Origin: Arsenophonus endosymbiont of Aleurodicus floccissimus
GTDB lineage: Bacteria; Pseudomonadota; Gammaproteobacteria; Enterobacterales; Enterobacteriaceae
Length of the DNA: 64,000 bases
NCBI RefSeq assembly: GCF_900343025.1
Contig: NZ_OUND01000003.1
Coordinates: forward strand, 1-64,000
Reading direction: 5' to 3'
The notes beneath the pieces were generated by a model, which ran no database searches, had not been told where the DNA came from, and saw nothing but the letters and a program-made list of their open reading frames with translations. Made by a program: the position numbers and the translations under genes. Below, piece by piece: positions 29,596-39,460 of the stretch; positions within the stretch are counted from its first letter, which is position 1, and the number at the start of each line of letters is the position of its first letter.

Positions 29596-30712
29596 TAAAC
29601 TACCGGTTATTGGTACTGAATTAAGTTACATGCAAGAAGCCATGCAGAGTGGCAAATTATGTGGTGATGGGCACTTTACTCAGCGTTGTGAAGAATGGAT
29701 GGAAAAGCATTTCAAATGCCCGAAAGTACTGTTGACACCTTCTTGTACCGCCTCTTTGGAAATGGCGGCGCTTTTGCTTGATATTAAACCTGGCGATGAA
29801 GTCATTATGCCAAGTTTTACCTTTGTTTCTACTGCTAATGCTTTTGTCCTAAGGGGCGCAACGATTGTCTTTATCGATATACGTCCTGATACCATGAATA
29901 TGGATGAGACTAAAATTGAAGCGGCGATCACGGCCAAAACTCGCGCTATTGTCCATGTTCATTATGCTGGTGTGGCTTGTGAGATGGATACCATTATGGC
30001 ATTGGCAGAAAAACATCATCTTTATGTTGTTGAAGACGCGGCTCAAGGTGTTATGTCCACTTATAAGGGGAAAGCGCTTGGTACGATAGGGCATATTGGT
30101 TGTTATAGTTTCCATGAAACAAAAAATTACTCTTCCGGAGGTGAGGGGGGAGCGATACTGATTAATGAACCTTCACTTATTGAGCGAGCAGAAATTGTGC
30201 GGGAAAAAGGTACGAATCGCAGTCAATTTTTCCGTGGCCAAGTTGATAAATATACTTGGCGAGACATTGGTTCTAGTTACTTAATGTCAGATCTACAAGC
30301 GGCTTATTTATGGGCGCAATTGGCGCAGGCGAATAAAATTAATCAGCGTAGGCTAGCGTTATGGAAAAACTATTATCAGGCGATTAAACCTTTCGCTGAA
30401 GTTGGTAAATTAGATTTGGCGGTTATACCGGCAGATATAGAACATAATGCCCATATGTTCTATATCAAATTAAAAAATATTGAACAAAGAACCGCGTTTA
30501 ATAAGCATATGCAAGCAGCAAATATTTTGTCAGTATGCCATTATGTTGCTTTACACTCTAGTCCAGCAGGTCATAAATTTGGCCGTTTTCATGGTGATGA
30601 TTGCTATACGACGAAGGAAAGTGATCGTTTAGTTCGTTTACCGATGTTTTATAATCTTACCGATGAAGAGCAGCAACAAGTGATCAATCAAATCCAATGT
30701 TTTTTTGCTTAG
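29582..30712 (+). CDS. wecE: dTDP-4-amino-4,6-dideoxygalactose transaminase WecE
   Basis: This 376-residue DegT/AryC1-family PLP enzyme starts at ATG 29582 ([20 protein letters not shown]). It has VEDAAQGVMSTYKGK and the PLP-lysine region CYSFHETKNYSSGGEGGA. It aminates dTDP-4-keto-6-deoxyglucose to the 4-amino sugar used by WecD. The length equals E. coli (376). The gene begins inside the last codons of wecD and ends 1 nt before wzxE. No lesion. Confidence 0.94.
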   Translation: MIPFNKLPVIGTELSYMQEAMQSGKLCGDGHFTQRCEEWMEKHFKCPKVLLTPSCTASLEMAALLLDIKPGDEVIMPSFTFVSTANAFVLRGATIVFIDIRPDTMNMDETKIEAAITAKTRAIVHVHYAGVACEMDTIMALAEKHHLYVVEDAAQGVMSTYKGKALGTIGHIGCYSFHETKNYSSGGEGGAILINEPSLIERAEIVREKGTNRSQFFRGQVDKYTWRDIGSSYLMSDLQAAYLWAQLAQANKINQRRLALWKNYYQAIKPFAEVGKLDLAVIPADIEHNAHMFYIKLKNIEQRTAFNKHMQAANILSVCHYVALHSSPAGHKFGRFHGDDCYTTKESDRLVRLPMFYNLTDEEQQQVINQIQCFFA

Positions 30713-30713
30713 T

Positions 30714-31964
30714 ATGTTATTAGCTAAAGCGTCTGTTTGGACAGCTATTTCAACCTTAATAAAAATTGGGGCAGGGTTAGTTGTTATCAAATTATTGGCA
30801 GTCTCTTTTGGTCCGAGCGGTGTTGGTCAGGCGGGAAATTTCCGTCAACTAATTACTGTACTTGGTGTTTTATCTGGTGCAGGGATTTTCAATGGCGTGA
30901 CTAAATATGTCGCTGAATATCATCAGACACCAAAAAAACTAGACGCTGTATTAGGTACCTCATCATTAATTATTTTGGGTTTTTCAACCCTATTAGCGCT
31001 TATTTTTTTACTATTTAGCTCATTTATCAGTCTGGCACTATTTGGTTATACCCATTATCAAATGGTTATTTGTGCGTTAGGATTGATACAAATGGGTATC
31101 GCTTATGCGAATTACTTTTTGGCAATACTAAAAGGTTACAGTGATGCGAAAGGTAATGCACTATCGATTATCGTCGGTAGCTTATCAGGCGTGATTGCTT
31201 ACTATTTTTGTTTTAGATTAAGTGGTTATCAAGGGGAGCTAATAGGATTGGCTTTAGTTCCTGCATTAATTGTTGTACCAGCCGCGATTATGATCTTACA
31301 TCATAAACAGCTGAACTGGTCATATTTTAAACCAAGGTGGAATAGTACCATTGGTCATCACTTAGCTAAATTCACCTTAATGGCGTTAATAACCTTAGTC
31401 ACGTTGCCGGTTGCTTATATTATGATGAGAAATTTATTGGCTGAGCGTTATAGTTGGGATGAGGTGGGTATTTGGCAGGCAGTGAGTAGTATTTCAGATG
31501 CTTATTTACAGTTTATTACCGCATCTTTTACCGTTTATTTATTGCCAACTTTAGCTAAATTACAGCATAGAGATGAGATTAGTGCAGAAATTTTTAAAGC
31601 TTTGAAGTTTGTTTTACCGGCGGTTGCGTTAGCCAGTTTTACCGTATGGCTATTACGAGATCTAGCAATTTGGCTGCTTTTTTCCGATAAGTTTATTATA
31701 ATGCGCGATCTCTTTGCTTGGCAGTTGATTGGTGATGTATTGAAAGTAGGCGCTTATGTATTTGGTTATTTAGTTATTGCTAAGGCCGCATTACGGTTTT
31801 ACATTTTAACGGAGATGACTCAATTTGCGCTGTTAACAGGGTTTGCTTATTGGTTAATACCAGCTTACGGCGCGTTAGGTGCTGCCCAGGCTTATATGGC
31901 AACTTATATTGTTTATTTTATGCTTTGTAGTGGCATATTCTATCTTTACCACAGGTGCACATGA
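30714..31964 (+). CDS. wzxE: Lipid III flippase WzxE
   Basis: This 416-residue membrane protein of the MOP/PST superfamily has about twelve hydrophobic segments. Its start MLLAKASVWTAISTLIKIGA matches E. coli WzxE. Conserved blocks include FRQLITVLGVLSGAGIFNGV and SISDAYLQFITASF. It moves undecaprenyl-PP-linked trisaccharide across the inner membrane. I prefer ATG 30714 over upstream TTG 30705. The stop overlaps wecF (ATGA). The frame is intact although wzyE and wzzE are broken. Confidence 0.92.
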   Translation: MLLAKASVWTAISTLIKIGAGLVVIKLLAVSFGPSGVGQAGNFRQLITVLGVLSGAGIFNGVTKYVAEYHQTPKKLDAVLGTSSLIILGFSTLLALIFLLFSSFISLALFGYTHYQMVICALGLIQMGIAYANYFLAILKGYSDAKGNALSIIVGSLSGVIAYYFCFRLSGYQGELIGLALVPALIVVPAAIMILHHKQLNWSYFKPRWNSTIGHHLAKFTLMALITLVTLPVAYIMMRNLLAERYSWDEVGIWQAVSSISDAYLQFITASFTVYLLPTLAKLQHRDEISAEIFKALKFVLPAVALASFTVWLLRDLAIWLLFSDKFIIMRDLFAWQLIGDVLKVGAYVFGYLVIAKAALRFYILTEMTQFALLTGFAYWLIPAYGALGAAQAYMATYIVYFMLCSGIFYLYHRCT

Positions 31965-33043
31965 AAACCTTAATCCATGTATTAGGCTCTGACATCCCAC
32001 ATCATAACGAAACAGTGTTAGCATTTTTTAATGATGTTTTATTTTCGTCAATACCATCACCAGAAAAAAGACAGTTTATGGTTGTTAACCGTGACCTCAC
32101 CCTAGTATCACGCTATCCAAGACTACACATTAACCAATTTGATAATAAAAAAGCAATTGCTAAAGTTATTGCTATGCAAGCAAAAGCAGATAGAAATTGC
32201 CAATTCTTTTTTCATGGTCAGTTTAATGTATTAATTTGGTTGGCATTATTGTTTGGTAAGATCCGCCGACAACAATTTTTATGGCATATTTGGGGAGCTG
32301 ATCTCTATGAAGACTCAGCTGCATTGAAATTTAAATTATTTTATTATTTTCGGCGTCTGGCATTTAGACCGGTAGAGCATGTTTTTGCTACCCGAGGGGA
32401 TTTAAATTATTTTTCTCAGTTAAATCCAACTATACCAACATCACTACTCTATTTTCCAACCAAAATGGATCCAGCCTTAACTGTTTATGAAAAATCGATT
32501 AATCAAACGGATAAAGTGACAATTTTGGTTGGTAACTCAGGTGATAAATCCAATCGACATATTGAAGCGTTGCAGGCTATCAAAAAGCAGTTTGCTTCTC
32601 AGCCGGTCGAAATTTTTGTTCCTATGGGATATCCCGCTAATAATCAAGTATATATTGCCGAAGTTGCCCAGGCGGCCGAAAATTATTTTCCTAATGAAGA
32701 AGTGACAATTATTAAGGAAAAAATGGCTTTTGATGATTATCTCACTTTACTGCGTTGTTGTCATTTAGGTTACTTTATTTTCAAACGACAGCAAGGTATA
32801 GGCACATTGTGCTTATTAATTCAGTTTGGCATTCCTTTTATTATTAGCCGGCAAAATTACTTTTGGCAGGATCTTATTGAGCAGTCAGTACCTTTTCTAT
32901 TTTATGATGATCAATTAGATGAACGGCAACTGGATACCCTGCGACAGAAAATGATGTTAACGGATAGAAGCCAAATAGCTTTTTTCAACCCTAATTTTAT
33001 TAAAGGATGGCAAGCTGCATTAACATCGATAGGAGAGCAGTAA
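31961..33043 (+). CDS. wecF: TDP-Fuc4NAc:lipid II transferase WecF
   Basis: This 360-residue glycosyltransferase (family GT56) begins [20 protein letters not shown], as in E. coli, and contains [26 protein letters not shown] and the [13 protein letters not shown] block. It adds Fuc4NAc to complete lipid III. The start overlaps the wzxE stop, and the stop overlaps the wzyE start (TAATG). No lesion. Confidence 0.93.
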   Translation: MKTLIHVLGSDIPHHNETVLAFFNDVLFSSIPSPEKRQFMVVNRDLTLVSRYPRLHINQFDNKKAIAKVIAMQAKADRNCQFFFHGQFNVLIWLALLFGKIRRQQFLWHIWGADLYEDSAALKFKLFYYFRRLAFRPVEHVFATRGDLNYFSQLNPTIPTSLLYFPTKMDPALTVYEKSINQTDKVTILVGNSGDKSNRHIEALQAIKKQFASQPVEIFVPMGYPANNQVYIAEVAQAAENYFPNEEVTIIKEKMAFDDYLTLLRCCHLGYFIFKRQQGIGTLCLLIQFGIPFIISRQNYFWQDLIEQSVPFLFYDDQLDERQLDTLRQKMMLTDRSQIAFFNPNFIKGWQAALTSIGEQ

Positions 33044-34379
33044 TGACTATGATGGAATTTGGTGGCCTATCGATTGTCTATTTTATCTCTCTGATATTAA
33101 TTTTGGCACTAACATATCGTGAATTTCGACAAGTACGCTTCAATTTTAATATCTTTTTCTCTCTACTTTATTTATTAACGTTCTACTTTGGTTTTCCATT
33201 AACGGGATTACTTGTTTTTCAATTTGATGTTAATGTGGTATCAACCAATGCATTATTGAATGCGCTGCTCTCATCCATCAGTTTTTATATTATTTATTAT
33301 ATCGCTTACAAAACCCGCTTGCGAACGGGTGTCCAACAATCTGAACAGTCGTTATTTACTATGAATGGGGTAGAAACGTGGCTAACTTGTCTCTTGTTGA
33401 TGCTCATTACTATAGTGACAGTAGCAATATTTTTCTTACAAAATGGCTTTTTACTGTTTCGTTTACAGTCTTATAGTCAGATTTTTTCTAGTGAAGTTTC
33501 AAGTGTAGCATTAAAACGTTTTTTTATTTTTTCATTCCGGCAATGTTAATTGTCTATTTTTTAAAGCCGACCCAGTGTCGCTGGTTATTTTTTCTCTTTA
33601 GCACAGTTGCTTTTGGCGTACTTACTTATCTAGTTGTCGGTGGAACACGGGCTAATATTATTATCGCCTTTGCGCTTTTCCTATTTATCGGTATCGTCCG
33701 TGGCTGGATTAATTTATGGATGCTAATTATCGCTGGTGTTATTAGCATTATTAGTATGTTTTGGTTAGCATTAAAGCGTTATGGATTAGATGTTAGTGGT
33801 GCGGAAGCTTTTTATACTTTTCTCTATTTAACGCGTGATACCTTTTCGCCATGGGAAAATTTGGCTTTGTTACTAGATAATTATGACAAAATCGAATTCC
33901 AAGGATTAGCGCCTATTGTACGTGATTTTTATGTTTTTATTCCCACTTGGCTATGGCCTGAACGACCTGATACGGTATTGAATTCAGCCAATTATTTTAC
34001 CTGGCAAGTGCTTAATAATCACTCTGGTTTAGCTATATCGCCCACATTAATTGGTTCTTTAGTGGTTATGGGTGGGGTTATTTTTATTCCTATCGGTGCA
34101 ATTGGCGTTGGCTTGATTATTAAATGGTTTGATTGGCTTTATGAAAAAAGTAAGATTGAAATTAATCATTATAAAGCCGTTATTCTGCAAGTTTTCTGTT
34201 TTGGCGCTATTTTTAATATTATTGTCCTGGTTCGTGAAGGGGTAGACTCTTTCGTATCGCGGGTGGTGTTTTTTGGCTTGGTATTTGTGCTTTGTTTGTT
34301 TGTTGCCAAACTGGTTTATTGGTTATTTGCCAAAGCCGGTTTAATTCGCATATATACCACGAATGATTGTAAAAAATAA
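33043..34379 (+). pseudogene. wzyE: ECA polymerase WzyE, one-base frameshift in a T run
   Basis: The gene starts [20 protein letters not shown] after AGGAG. After [11 protein letters not shown] the frame is lost. The expected Phe-Phe-Tyr-Phe-Phe-Ile-Pro codons need eight T at 33519-33525, but seven are present, so the ORF ends with SFRQC at 33549. The other frame continues [20 protein letters not shown] to a normal C-terminus at 34379. Both halves are otherwise excellent matches to E. coli WzyE (450 residues, about eleven membrane helices, including [16 protein letters not shown]). WzyE polymerises the ECA trisaccharide. A slippage-prone run means that rescue, or a sequencing error, is possible. 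Confidence 0.85.
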
Positions 34380-34407
34380 GCTAAATAATAGCTTACTGGA
34401 GTAATGT

Positions 34408-35145
34408 ATGAAGCAACAAGTGATCCCGAAATATGATATTCGAGGTCATCTTATTTGGGGTTTTCATGATATACCCCATTTCCTTAATTATCTATTTTCA
34501 GATCAAGAAGTTAAGCATGGAACATTGGTGGCTATCAATGCGGAAAAAGTCCTAACAGCAGAGCAAGACCGTAACTTAAATGCGTTGCTTGCTGAAGCAG
34601 AATATCTCTATGCTGATGGTATCAGTATTGTCAGGGCGATTCGTCGTAAATACCCACAAGCAAAGGTTTCACGTATTACGGGTGCTAATTTGTGGGAAGC
34701 ATTGATGGCAATTGCAGGTCAAAAAGCTATACCCGTGTTTCTACTTGGTGGAAAAGCGGAAATTCTTAAACAGACTGAAAATAAACTTCGTACCCAGTGG
34801 CAGGTAAATATTGTCGGTAGCCAGGACGGTTACTTTAAGCCGGAACAATGTGAAATATTATTTGAGCGCATTAAGGCTAGTGGAGCAAAAATTGTTACGG
34901 TAGCAATGGGTTCACCAAGGCAAGAAATTTTTATCCAGGATTGCCGGCAAGTATATCCAGATGTACTTTATATGGGAATAGGTGGTACTTACGATGTTTT
35001 TACCGGATATGTAAAACGAGCACCTAAATTATGGCAACAATTAGGATTGGAATGGTTATATAGATTGCTTTCTCAACCAAGTCGTATCAAACGACAGATA
35101 AAATTATTACGCTTTCTGGGTTACTATTATAGTGGCAAACTGTAG
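34408..35145 (+). CDS. wecG: UDP-ManNAcA transferase WecG
   Basis: This 245-residue GT26 (WecG/TagA/CpsF) enzyme has the motifs [48 protein letters not shown] and [17 protein letters not shown]. It adds ManNAcA to lipid I to form ECA lipid II. It is the last gene of the operon, with GGAG before the ATG. The length matches E. coli (246). No lesion. Confidence 0.94.
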   Translation: MKQQVIPKYDIRGHLIWGFHDIPHFLNYLFSDQEVKHGTLVAINAEKVLTAEQDRNLNALLAEAEYLYADGISIVRAIRRKYPQAKVSRITGANLWEALMAIAGQKAIPVFLLGGKAEILKQTENKLRTQWQVNIVGSQDGYFKPEQCEILFERIKASGAKIVTVAMGSPRQEIFIQDCRQVYPDVLYMGIGGTYDVFTGYVKRAPKLWQQLGLEWLYRLLSQPSRIKRQIKLLRFLGYYYSGKL

Positions 35146-35410
35146 TTTTTATCTGTGTATTATTTCTATCGTGAAGGTTCGTTTTAATAGTAGTAAATTT
35201 CAATTCCATCTGCTATGTTTTCTTTTAAATAGGGTATTTGGCTGCCAACTGTTTTTTCATTGTTGAGTAATTAACACTATTTTGATTACATTTATAAATT
35301 TTTATTTCGTTATTATTAAAAACATGTTTTCATTACGGCACTATTATCTGTCATTTTGACCATGAAGGTCATATGGTATTAAGTGATTATTGACAGGGCA
35401 GGAAATTGCT

Positions 35411-36787
35411 ATGGGGAAACCGGAACAATGTCTCAGTCGTGGCCTTGAAGCGAGGCATATTGAACTTATTGCATTAGGTGGAACAATTGGTGTTGGTTTA
35501 TTTATGGGCTCTGCCAGTACGTTAAAGTGGGCCGGACCTTCTGCATTACTGGCTTATATTGTTGCTGGATTATTTGTCTTTTTTATTATGCGTTCAATGG
35601 GAGAAATGCTGTTTCTTGAACCTGTTACTGGCGCTTTTGCCTCGTTTGGTTATAAATATTTGAGCCCTTATTGGGGATATTTAACGGCATGGGGTTATTG
35701 GTTCATGTGGGTCGCTGTTGGTATATCAGAGATTACAGCGATTGGTGTCTATGCGGAATTCTGGTTTCCTGAGGTTCCACAATGGATTTTTGCGTTGATT
35801 TCATTTGTACTTGTTGCATTAGCTAATCTGGCCGCAGTACGTTTGTACGGTGAATTGGAATTCTGGTTTGCTATGATTAAGGTTACCACGATTATTGTGA
35901 TGATCTTGATTGGATTAGGGTTGATTTTTGTTGGTATTGGCAATAATTTTGAACCGATTGGTTTAGCAAATTTGACTGAGCATGGTGGGTTTTTTGCGGG
36001 TGGCTGGCAAGGTTTTTTATTTGCGCTTTGTATTGTGGTTGCCTCTTATCAAGGCGTTGAATTAGTTGGTATTACTGCGGGAGAAGCAAAAAATCCGCAG
36101 TTGACATTAAAGAAAGCTATTAATAATATTTTATGGCGAATTTTGATTTTTTATGTTGGTGCTATTTTTATTGTTGTAACGTTATTTCCTTGGACAGAGA
36201 TTGGTCAAAATGGTAGTCCATTTGTGCTAATGTTTGCCAAAGTAGGCATTGTATCGGCAGCTGCGGTAATTAATTTTGTGGTACTTACAGCCGCATTATC
36301 AGGCTGTAATAGTGGCATGTATAGTGGTGGGCGTATGATTTATGCTTTAGCACAGAATGGTCAACTGCCAAAATCATTATTGAAAGTGACCGCAAATGGT
36401 GTGCCTGCACGGTGTATTATGCTAACAATTTTGTGCCTTATTGTTGGCTCAGGCCTCAACTATATTATCCCTGATCCACAAGCGGTTTTTGTATATGTTT
36501 ATAGTGCAAGCGTATTGCCTGGAATGATACCATGGTTTGTTATTTTATTGAGTCAATTGCGTTTTCGGCAAGTGCATCAACAGCAATTAGCCCAATATAC
36601 TTTCAAATCAGTATTATTTCCTTACGTGAATTATTTGACCCTGCTTTTTTTGGCGTGTGTACTTGTTGGCATGGCAATTAATCCAGATACGCGTTTATCA
36701 TTAATTGTTGGCGGCGTGTTTTTATTGATTGTTTCTGTGATCTATTTTTTGAATCGTCTTTTCCGTCATAAAGCAATGAAAAAATGA
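35411..36787 (+). CDS. yifK: Amino acid permease YifK (APC family)
   Basis: This 458-residue APC-superfamily transporter has twelve hydrophobic segments. [20 protein letters not shown] and [20 protein letters not shown] are the classic amino acid transporter signature. I chose ATG 35411 because GCAGGAA precedes it and the N-terminus aligns with E. coli YifK. YifK is reported to carry threonine and serine in enteric bacteria. It lies between the ECA operon and the argX-hisR-leuT-proM tRNA cluster, as in E. coli. In a strain without ilv genes an amino acid importer would be valuable, but its specificity cannot be read from sequence. Confidence 0.9.
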   Translation: MGKPEQCLSRGLEARHIELIALGGTIGVGLFMGSASTLKWAGPSALLAYIVAGLFVFFIMRSMGEMLFLEPVTGAFASFGYKYLSPYWGYLTAWGYWFMWVAVGISEITAIGVYAEFWFPEVPQWIFALISFVLVALANLAAVRLYGELEFWFAMIKVTTIIVMILIGLGLIFVGIGNNFEPIGLANLTEHGGFFAGGWQGFLFALCIVVASYQGVELVGITAGEAKNPQLTLKKAINNILWRILIFYVGAIFIVVTLFPWTEIGQNGSPFVLMFAKVGIVSAAAVINFVVLTAALSGCNSGMYSGGRMIYALAQNGQLPKSLLKVTANGVPARCIMLTILCLIVGSGLNYIIPDPQAVFVYVYSASVLPGMIPWFVILLSQLRFRQVHQQQLAQYTFKSVLFPYVNYLTLLFLACVLVGMAINPDTRLSLIVGGVFLLIVSVIYFLNRLFRHKAMKK

Positions 36788-36811
36788 TTAGCAATAACCT
36801 GTTTTGCTAAT
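36787..36811 (+). terminator. Weak hairpin after yifK
   Basis: ATTAGCAA (36787-36794) pairs with TTGCTAAT (36804-36811) around a 9-nt loop, followed by TAAAAAA in place of a T tract. Confidence 0.35.
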
Positions 36812-36940
36812 TAAAAAATGATGGTAAGGTTAATTTTATGATTGAAATGGATAAAGCGTAAGCAAAGAATCTTTTTATTTAAAAAATCACTGGACAGCAT
36901 GCTATTAAATCCGTACTATCGTCACCCGCAACGGCGTTAA

Positions 36941-37017
<77 letters not shown>

Positions 37018-37089
37018 TTTAATCAGTGCTCTGCTACGGTGTAGTAGATTAATGTTGTATATAATGAATTGAATTTTTAAAGATTTTAC

Positions 37090-37166
37090 GGTGGCTATAG
37101 CTCAGTTGGTAGAGCCCCGGATTGTGATTCCGGTTGTCGTGGGTTCGAATCCCATTAGTCACCCCA
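37090..37166 (+). tRNA. hisR: tRNA-His (GTG)
   Basis: 77 nt including the extra 5' G(-1) typical of tRNA-His. The anticodon loop is TTGTGAT, the T loop is TTCGAAT and the CCA end is encoded. The acceptor GTGGCTA pairs with TAGTCAC using one G-U. It corresponds to E. coli hisR. Confidence 0.95.
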
Positions 37167-37185
37167 TATTCGTTTTATGCAGTTT

Positions 37186-37273
37186 GCGAGGGTGGAGGAA
37201 TTGGTAGACGCGCTAGCTTCAGGTGTTAGTATCCTTACGGATGTGAGGGTTCAAGTTCCCCCTTTGGCACCCA
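37186..37273 (+). tRNA. leuT: tRNA-Leu (CAG), acceptor end degenerate
   Basis: The body is nearly identical to E. coli leuT, including GCTAGCTTCAGGTGTTAG (anticodon CAG) and the long variable arm. The ends do not fit. The 5' GCGAGGG faces CTTTGGC, giving one G-G mismatch and two G-U pairs. The T stem GAGGG/TCCCC has an A-C mismatch. The 3' end reads ACCCA in place of ACCA. A functional E. coli-like gene would have CCCTCGC before ACCA. This is probably a decaying tRNA gene, or the 3' part has been altered. Confidence 0.75.
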
Positions 37274-37329
37274 TAATATAAATAAGTTTTAAAAATTACA
37301 TAAAAAACGTAGTTAAATAGAGATTTTTT

Positions 37330-37406
37330 CGGCGAGTAGCGCAGCCTGGTAGCGCAACTGGTTTGGGACCAGTGGGTCGGAGGTTCAAATCCTCTCTCGC
37401 CGACCA
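37330..37406 (+). tRNA. proM: tRNA-Pro (TGG)
   Basis: 77 nt, nearly identical to E. coli proM. The acceptor CGGCGAG/CTCGCCG pairs fully, the anticodon loop is TTTGGGA (TGG) and CCA is encoded. The T loop is TTCAAAT (G57 to A). It is the last tRNA of the cluster and is followed by a clear terminator. Confidence 0.95.
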
Positions 37407-37414
37407 AATTTTAA

Positions 37415-37450
37415 AGAAACCCTGCAATAAATTGCAGGGTTTCTTCTTTT
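37415..37450 (+). terminator. Terminator of the tRNA cluster
   Basis: GAAACCCTGCAAT (37416-37428) is perfectly complementary to ATTGCAGGGTTTC (37431-37443) with a 2-nt loop, followed by TTCTTTT. Confidence 0.85.
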
Positions 37451-37956
37451 ATGTGTTCCGCATGGACGCATTCCTGCGAGTGAAAATTTTGTCATAGGCG
37501 TATCATAGCAAATTAAGTGAGGCGCAATTGCATGTAAGCGACCAAATATGTGAGTAAGCGTGCAGCGTAAGTCACGAGCTCAGAAGGTGCAGCCAAGCAA
37601 GCGGAATGGACTATAAAAATTACAAGCCTTTCATTATCAAGGCGAAACAGCTTAAATACGGTGATTGTGTGATGAAGAATAACGCGTTTTTACTTGGTGG
37701 AGATCTCACCTAACGCATCAAAAGGGTAGCGGTAAAAGCCGGAGTGAGAAGCCAGCAGAGACCTAATAAGCGGCTATAATTATACCATTATATTTAATTA
37801 AACAAATAAGTGTGAATAAATTAGTTTATACTCGTTATCTGTCAACATCGATTCCCCATTTTTATAGCGAAAAATAGCATAATTGTATTTAAAATGTTAT
37901 TTTTTTATCTATTTTCAAAATTTTGTCGTGTTTTAACAACAAAGCTAGTAATTATT

Positions 37957-37972
37957 GTCTCAATATAGAGAC
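37957..37972. repeat. Palindrome GTCTC-N6-GAGAC, copy 1
   Basis: GTCTCAATATAGAGAC is an inverted repeat with 5-bp arms and a 6-nt A/T centre. It is one of two copies with identical arms, 63 bp apart centre to centre. It could be a paired operator or a small hairpin. Confidence 0.55.
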
Positions 37973-38019
37973 ATTTTATTTGATGAAAAATAAAGAAAAA
38001 ATATAAATATTGCTATAAC

Positions 38020-38035
38020 GTCTCTAATAAGAGAC
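38020..38035. repeat. Palindrome GTCTC-N6-GAGAC, copy 2
   Basis: GTCTCTAATAAGAGAC has the same arms and spacer length as copy 1, with a different spacer sequence. The spacing of 63 bp is six helical turns, so both copies would face the same side of the DNA. Confidence 0.55.
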
Positions 38036-38267
38036 AGTTTGATAATGCGTATCGTGAATTGTGGGGCAATTAAAGTAAATAATAAAATTATTTTGTTAAT
38101 TATTTAGCAAAGCTAAGATTTTATTCAACCGGTAATTACTAAATAGTATTATTGATGCTATTTGATCCAGATGTTTTTACGTTAAAAATGTCAAATCAAT
38201 CGATAAAAGTAAAAAGCCTCTGTAAATTAAAAGAAGTGGCGTCAAAACAATAGAGAAGAGATAGTGA

Positions 38268-39460
38268 TCAATTTTCATGCTTTAATGAAAAAAGTAAGCC
38301 ATGTTGGCGAATTTGCGCTGCTTCTTCCGCTTTATGTTGTTTATCTAAAGCATCAGCAAGCCAGGCAAAGTCGTGAGCATCAGGACGTTGCGCTAAAGCA
38401 GACTTAAAATATTTTTCCGCTTCTTGCCATTCGCCATGGTGTAATGCAAATTGACCTAATGTACTATTTAGTAAGGGAGTGGCACCACCTGACTGTTTTA
38501 TTAGATTGGTCAGGATTTTATTCATTGCTTTGCTATCGCTAATTTGTAAACGAGGAACTAGCAATAAAAGATGCTCATCATATTGCTGTTTTAAGCCTGT
38601 AATAATAATTTTTTCTGAGGCTTCACTATAGTCGCATTCAATAAGGCGAGCAGCAACGATCGATTTTAGTACCGGATCATGACGTATTTTACGTCCTTGA
38701 GACTGCCACCAATCTTTTAAATTTTCGTTGCCACCTTCAGCCATATATTGATTAATCAAACTTTTATAGGCGTCTTTACGTAATTTATCGATCTCTTCTG
38801 CACTATATAACTTTTCTTTTTGCATAATAGACAAAAGTTCAATAAGCGCTTGATAAGCTCCTGAACGTTGATAGGCTTGTTCTGCCATTCTTAAGACTTC
38901 AGGCGTTACGGTGCCTGATCCAGTAATTTATCAACACCGTGACGTGCTGCATGAATTTTACCTTCAGCAAGTTGTATACGCATGCGTGTAATATCAACAG
39001 GAAGTTGATGGTTACCCGCAACTTCTGCTGCGCGCTCAAGATATTGATTGGTACGATACTCATCACCGCGTTGTTGAGCTGCTTCTGCTGCCAGCAGATA
39101 GTTAACAACCGGTTATTCTGCATAGTCAGCATGACCTGTCAGTAGTTTTTCGACTTGTGAAAAATCACCTTCCGCTAATTTTAGTAATGCTTTTTATGTT
39201 TGACTGTGTGCTTTATGATATTTACGGCTTTTTAGTCAATTATGGGTAAACGATGAGGTACCGCGAATACGACGATAGCACCAGCCAAGCAAACAGAAAA
39301 TAAATTGTAAAATAATAAAACAGATGACTAAACCGGTTACACTGGTTTCAATATCGTAGTTGTTGGTTTGGATCAGTACATAACCTTGGTGCCCGCCGAT
39401 AATGGGACCAATAATGATGCCAGCAATCAGTATAATAAAAAGGATCAGTACTTTTATCAT
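38268..39460 (-). pseudogene. hemY: HemY-like TPR membrane protein, pseudogene
   Basis: The start MIKVLILFIILIAGIIIGPI and the second hydrophobic segment match E. coli HemY. Stops follow at 39236-39238, about 20 codons later, and at the codon before PVVNYLLAAEAAQQRGDE. A frameshift near 38905 precedes the well-preserved C-terminal TPR part (MAEQAYQRSGAYQALIELLS to LWSTLGQ-like and RPDAHDFAWLADALDKQ). The normal length is about 398 residues. Despite its name, its role in enteric bacteria is uncertain, and it is not the protoporphyrinogen oxidase of the same name. Its start overlaps the hemX stop (ATGA). Confidence 0.92.

Larger units (their letters stand above)
37451..38267. other. Gene-free region after the tRNA cluster
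   Basis: About 800 bp with no recognisable gene. The first 340 bp (to about 37790) are distinctly richer in G and C than the surroundings and contain no open frame of note on either strand. The remainder is extremely A/T-rich and carries two 16-bp palindromes (37957-37972 and 38020-38035). The position just after a tRNA-Pro gene would suit the scar of an integrated element, but no integrase, attachment repeat or insertion sequence end could be identified. Confidence 0.6.

Noticed and set aside
37219-37407. 62-residue minus-strand ORF starting MVGERGFEPPTHWSQTSCAT
   Set aside because: It is antisense to tRNA-Leu and tRNA-Pro; this is a well-known spurious translation of tRNA genes.
37451-38267. 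Prophage or insertion sequence
   Set aside because: No integrase, transposase, terminal inverted repeats or tRNA-end duplication could be found.
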